A model generated the notes under the pieces. That model was not told where the DNA came from. It did no database searches and was given only the letters and a program-made list of their open reading frames with translations. DNA of 64,000 bases from Hydractinia symbiolongicarpus (lineage: Eukaryota > Cnidaria > Hydrozoa > Anthoathecata > Hydractiniidae), in the NCBI RefSeq assembly GCF_029227915.1, contig NC_079885.1:12225001-12289000 (forward strand). The letters run 5' to 3'. The first letter of the stretch is position 1. Each line of letters opens with the position of its first letter. Below are positions 62,424 through 64,000 of this stretch, in pieces. The position numbers and the translations under genes were made by a program.

Positions 62424-64000
62424 TCCTCTTTCTTATACTGTCCTTATTACGTGATTATCCAAAAGCGAATATTTAACACTGCCAACTACATAACTTTATG
62501 GTTTAGCATCTCTAAGAATAATTTTTAAAAAAATTGTGATTGAATAAGAAGTCATCAGATGAAAAGTGAATTAGTAAAAACATTCAAACATCCATTTAGC
62601 TACTATAATTTTGCTGTTTTGATGCAGACAAAGTCATATTTTCAGACAATGTATAAGGAACTGATATACATATTGGAATATAGATATATTGATAAATGCT
62701 AATGCCAAATTTCGCTAACAAATTCATTGTTAATCCTGTTGGGTTTAAAATTGAATTTTAAAAGTTTTTTTATTTTTTAATTTAACTTTTTCTGGCTAAC
62801 TTTTTTTTTTTGAGGAAAAGATTTTGAGAATGAAGGTAATCTTTAAGAGATGGACTTTTACAGAAAGAAGTTTTCATGATTTTTTTAGGTTTTTTTCTTT
62901 AGTTTACAAGTTCACAACAAATTTTAAGAGTCAGTCATGTGTTTGCATGTGTTTACAACTTATTCGCTGAAATAAATTCTTGTCAATAAGTATAAATTTC
63001 TTTTTTACATGTAATTTTGCTATGATATCTTTTTAACATTTTCCTATCCTTGTCGGAAAAGTTTGACCCACTATTCCCCTTTTAATACTAGATTCCTAAC
63101 CAATTATATATATACAATATTAAATTTTGGCTAATCTGGCAATTTTGGAGTTTTTTTGCGAGAATTAATTTTTTTACATCAGGTATTTATTATTAACTAA
63201 AAGATTATATATCTGTCTGAAGATTTTGCAAAAATAGTTTTTTTAATGCTGAAGATTTAGTAATTTTAGTGAATGTATTGTTATCAGTATTGTTAAATAA
63301 TGAAAACTTTATTGTGGATAAAAAATGAAAAACTTTGTGGTAGAAATTTGTGGATGTTGGACTTTTTTTTTTTTTGTAAATTTAGGGTTAAGGTAGATGT
63401 AACTAACAGCTAACATAATGATAATATAAGAAAAGTATTTACAGTGATGTTTTCCTTGCCCCTGCACACTGGCCAGGCTAACTAAAGCTAACTGGCTTAA
63501 ACTATACCTTTCACCACACCTTTCGTCAGCTATTTACCTAGCTAGTTAGTTAACTGCACTTGCTTTGTTTTGAAATATAGTGGTAATAACTATTGCCGAC
63601 AATACTTTTTAAAGGTAACAATAAAAATTAGCAATGTGGTGCCAACAATAACATTTCTTTCTGGTTTAACACGTTGGACACTTGACTTTTACCTAGGTTA
63701 ACCTTCTAGTCATTTAATAACCTTGAATTTTGTGTCTTTTGGATAGAATACAGTCCATAAACCATTAAAGAATACCCTCCTTTAATTTTAGTGTTATAAT
63801 AGTAAAGCAGGGAGGTATAATTGTTGTTTTCTTCTTGTCTTCTTGTTCTTCTTCCATTATGAAAAATCTGTCCCTACAAGCGCTTTACTCGTACCCAGAC
63901 TTCCCTGTATAAAAGTCGGTAATACATCCAATTTCTAACGATGAAGTTTATTATGATGAGATAGCGCCAAATTTGATAAATACACAGACCGGAAACTTTT

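Larger units (their letters stand above)
59120..64000. other. Distal region without recognised gene
   Basis: Apart from the hairpin at 60861-60913, the palindrome at 61449-61499 and the TIR element at 62118-62423, I see no feature. ATG 60239 opens a 57-residue frame (MTNVHLALRQQRFMSLFTES) of protein-like composition without a known family. AT content is very high past 62500. Confidence 0.55.

Overview
The window is AT-rich animal DNA with spliced genes and abundant decayed transposons. Gene content and style (ancient metazoan genes with many short introns, Crypton, pogo, hAT and RT fragments) fit a cnidarian, probably a hydrozoan. The species call is inference; the metazoan call is firm. Five real protein-coding genes can be read by joining exons whose splice sites and reading phases agree.

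Layout. (1) 1-5250 (+): 3' part of an SNRK-type kinase gene; its N-lobe exons lie before the window. (2) 5250-11300: gene-poor, with a TIR element at 7446-8503 and a nested pair of repeats at 9575-11290. (3) 11580-18187 (+): two ubiquitin-conjugating-fold genes head to tail, AKTIP/FTS (no catalytic Cys) and a UBE2QL1-like E2 (catalytic Cys present). An AKTIP intron holds a cluster of heat-shock-element-like motifs ending at a TATA box. (4) 18188-27765: long intergenic stretch with one orphan terminal exon candidate. (5) 27766-30266 (+): an APCDD1-type secreted/membrane gene whose signal-peptide exon was not located. (6) 30267-38249: repeats, including a pogo/Tigger-like transposase remnant and a TTAA-flanked element. 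(7) 38250-49751 (-): complete 13-exon NUP93 (797 aa). Its last intron carries about 39 copies of a 32-bp minisatellite with a 192-bp higher-order period. (8) 49905-59119: transposon graveyard with RT-associated fragments split by a second TTAA-flanked element, a LINE RT fragment, a hAT-like ORF broken by an insertion with a 10-bp target duplication, and a near-complete Crypton tyrosine recombinase. (9) 59120-64000: no recognisable gene, one large hairpin and one short TIR element.

The genes do not form one pathway: a signalling kinase (SNRK), vesicle/dynein-adaptor and ubiquitin factors (AKTIP, UBE2QL1), a Wnt/BMP antagonist type (APCDD1) and a nuclear-pore scaffold (NUP93). I saw no wholly new multi-gene system. 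The strongest unusual signals are the heat-shock-promoter-like block inside AKTIP, the higher-order minisatellite in the NUP93 terminal intron, the duplicated or poison-type exons of NUP93, and the nested transposons with readable target-site duplications.
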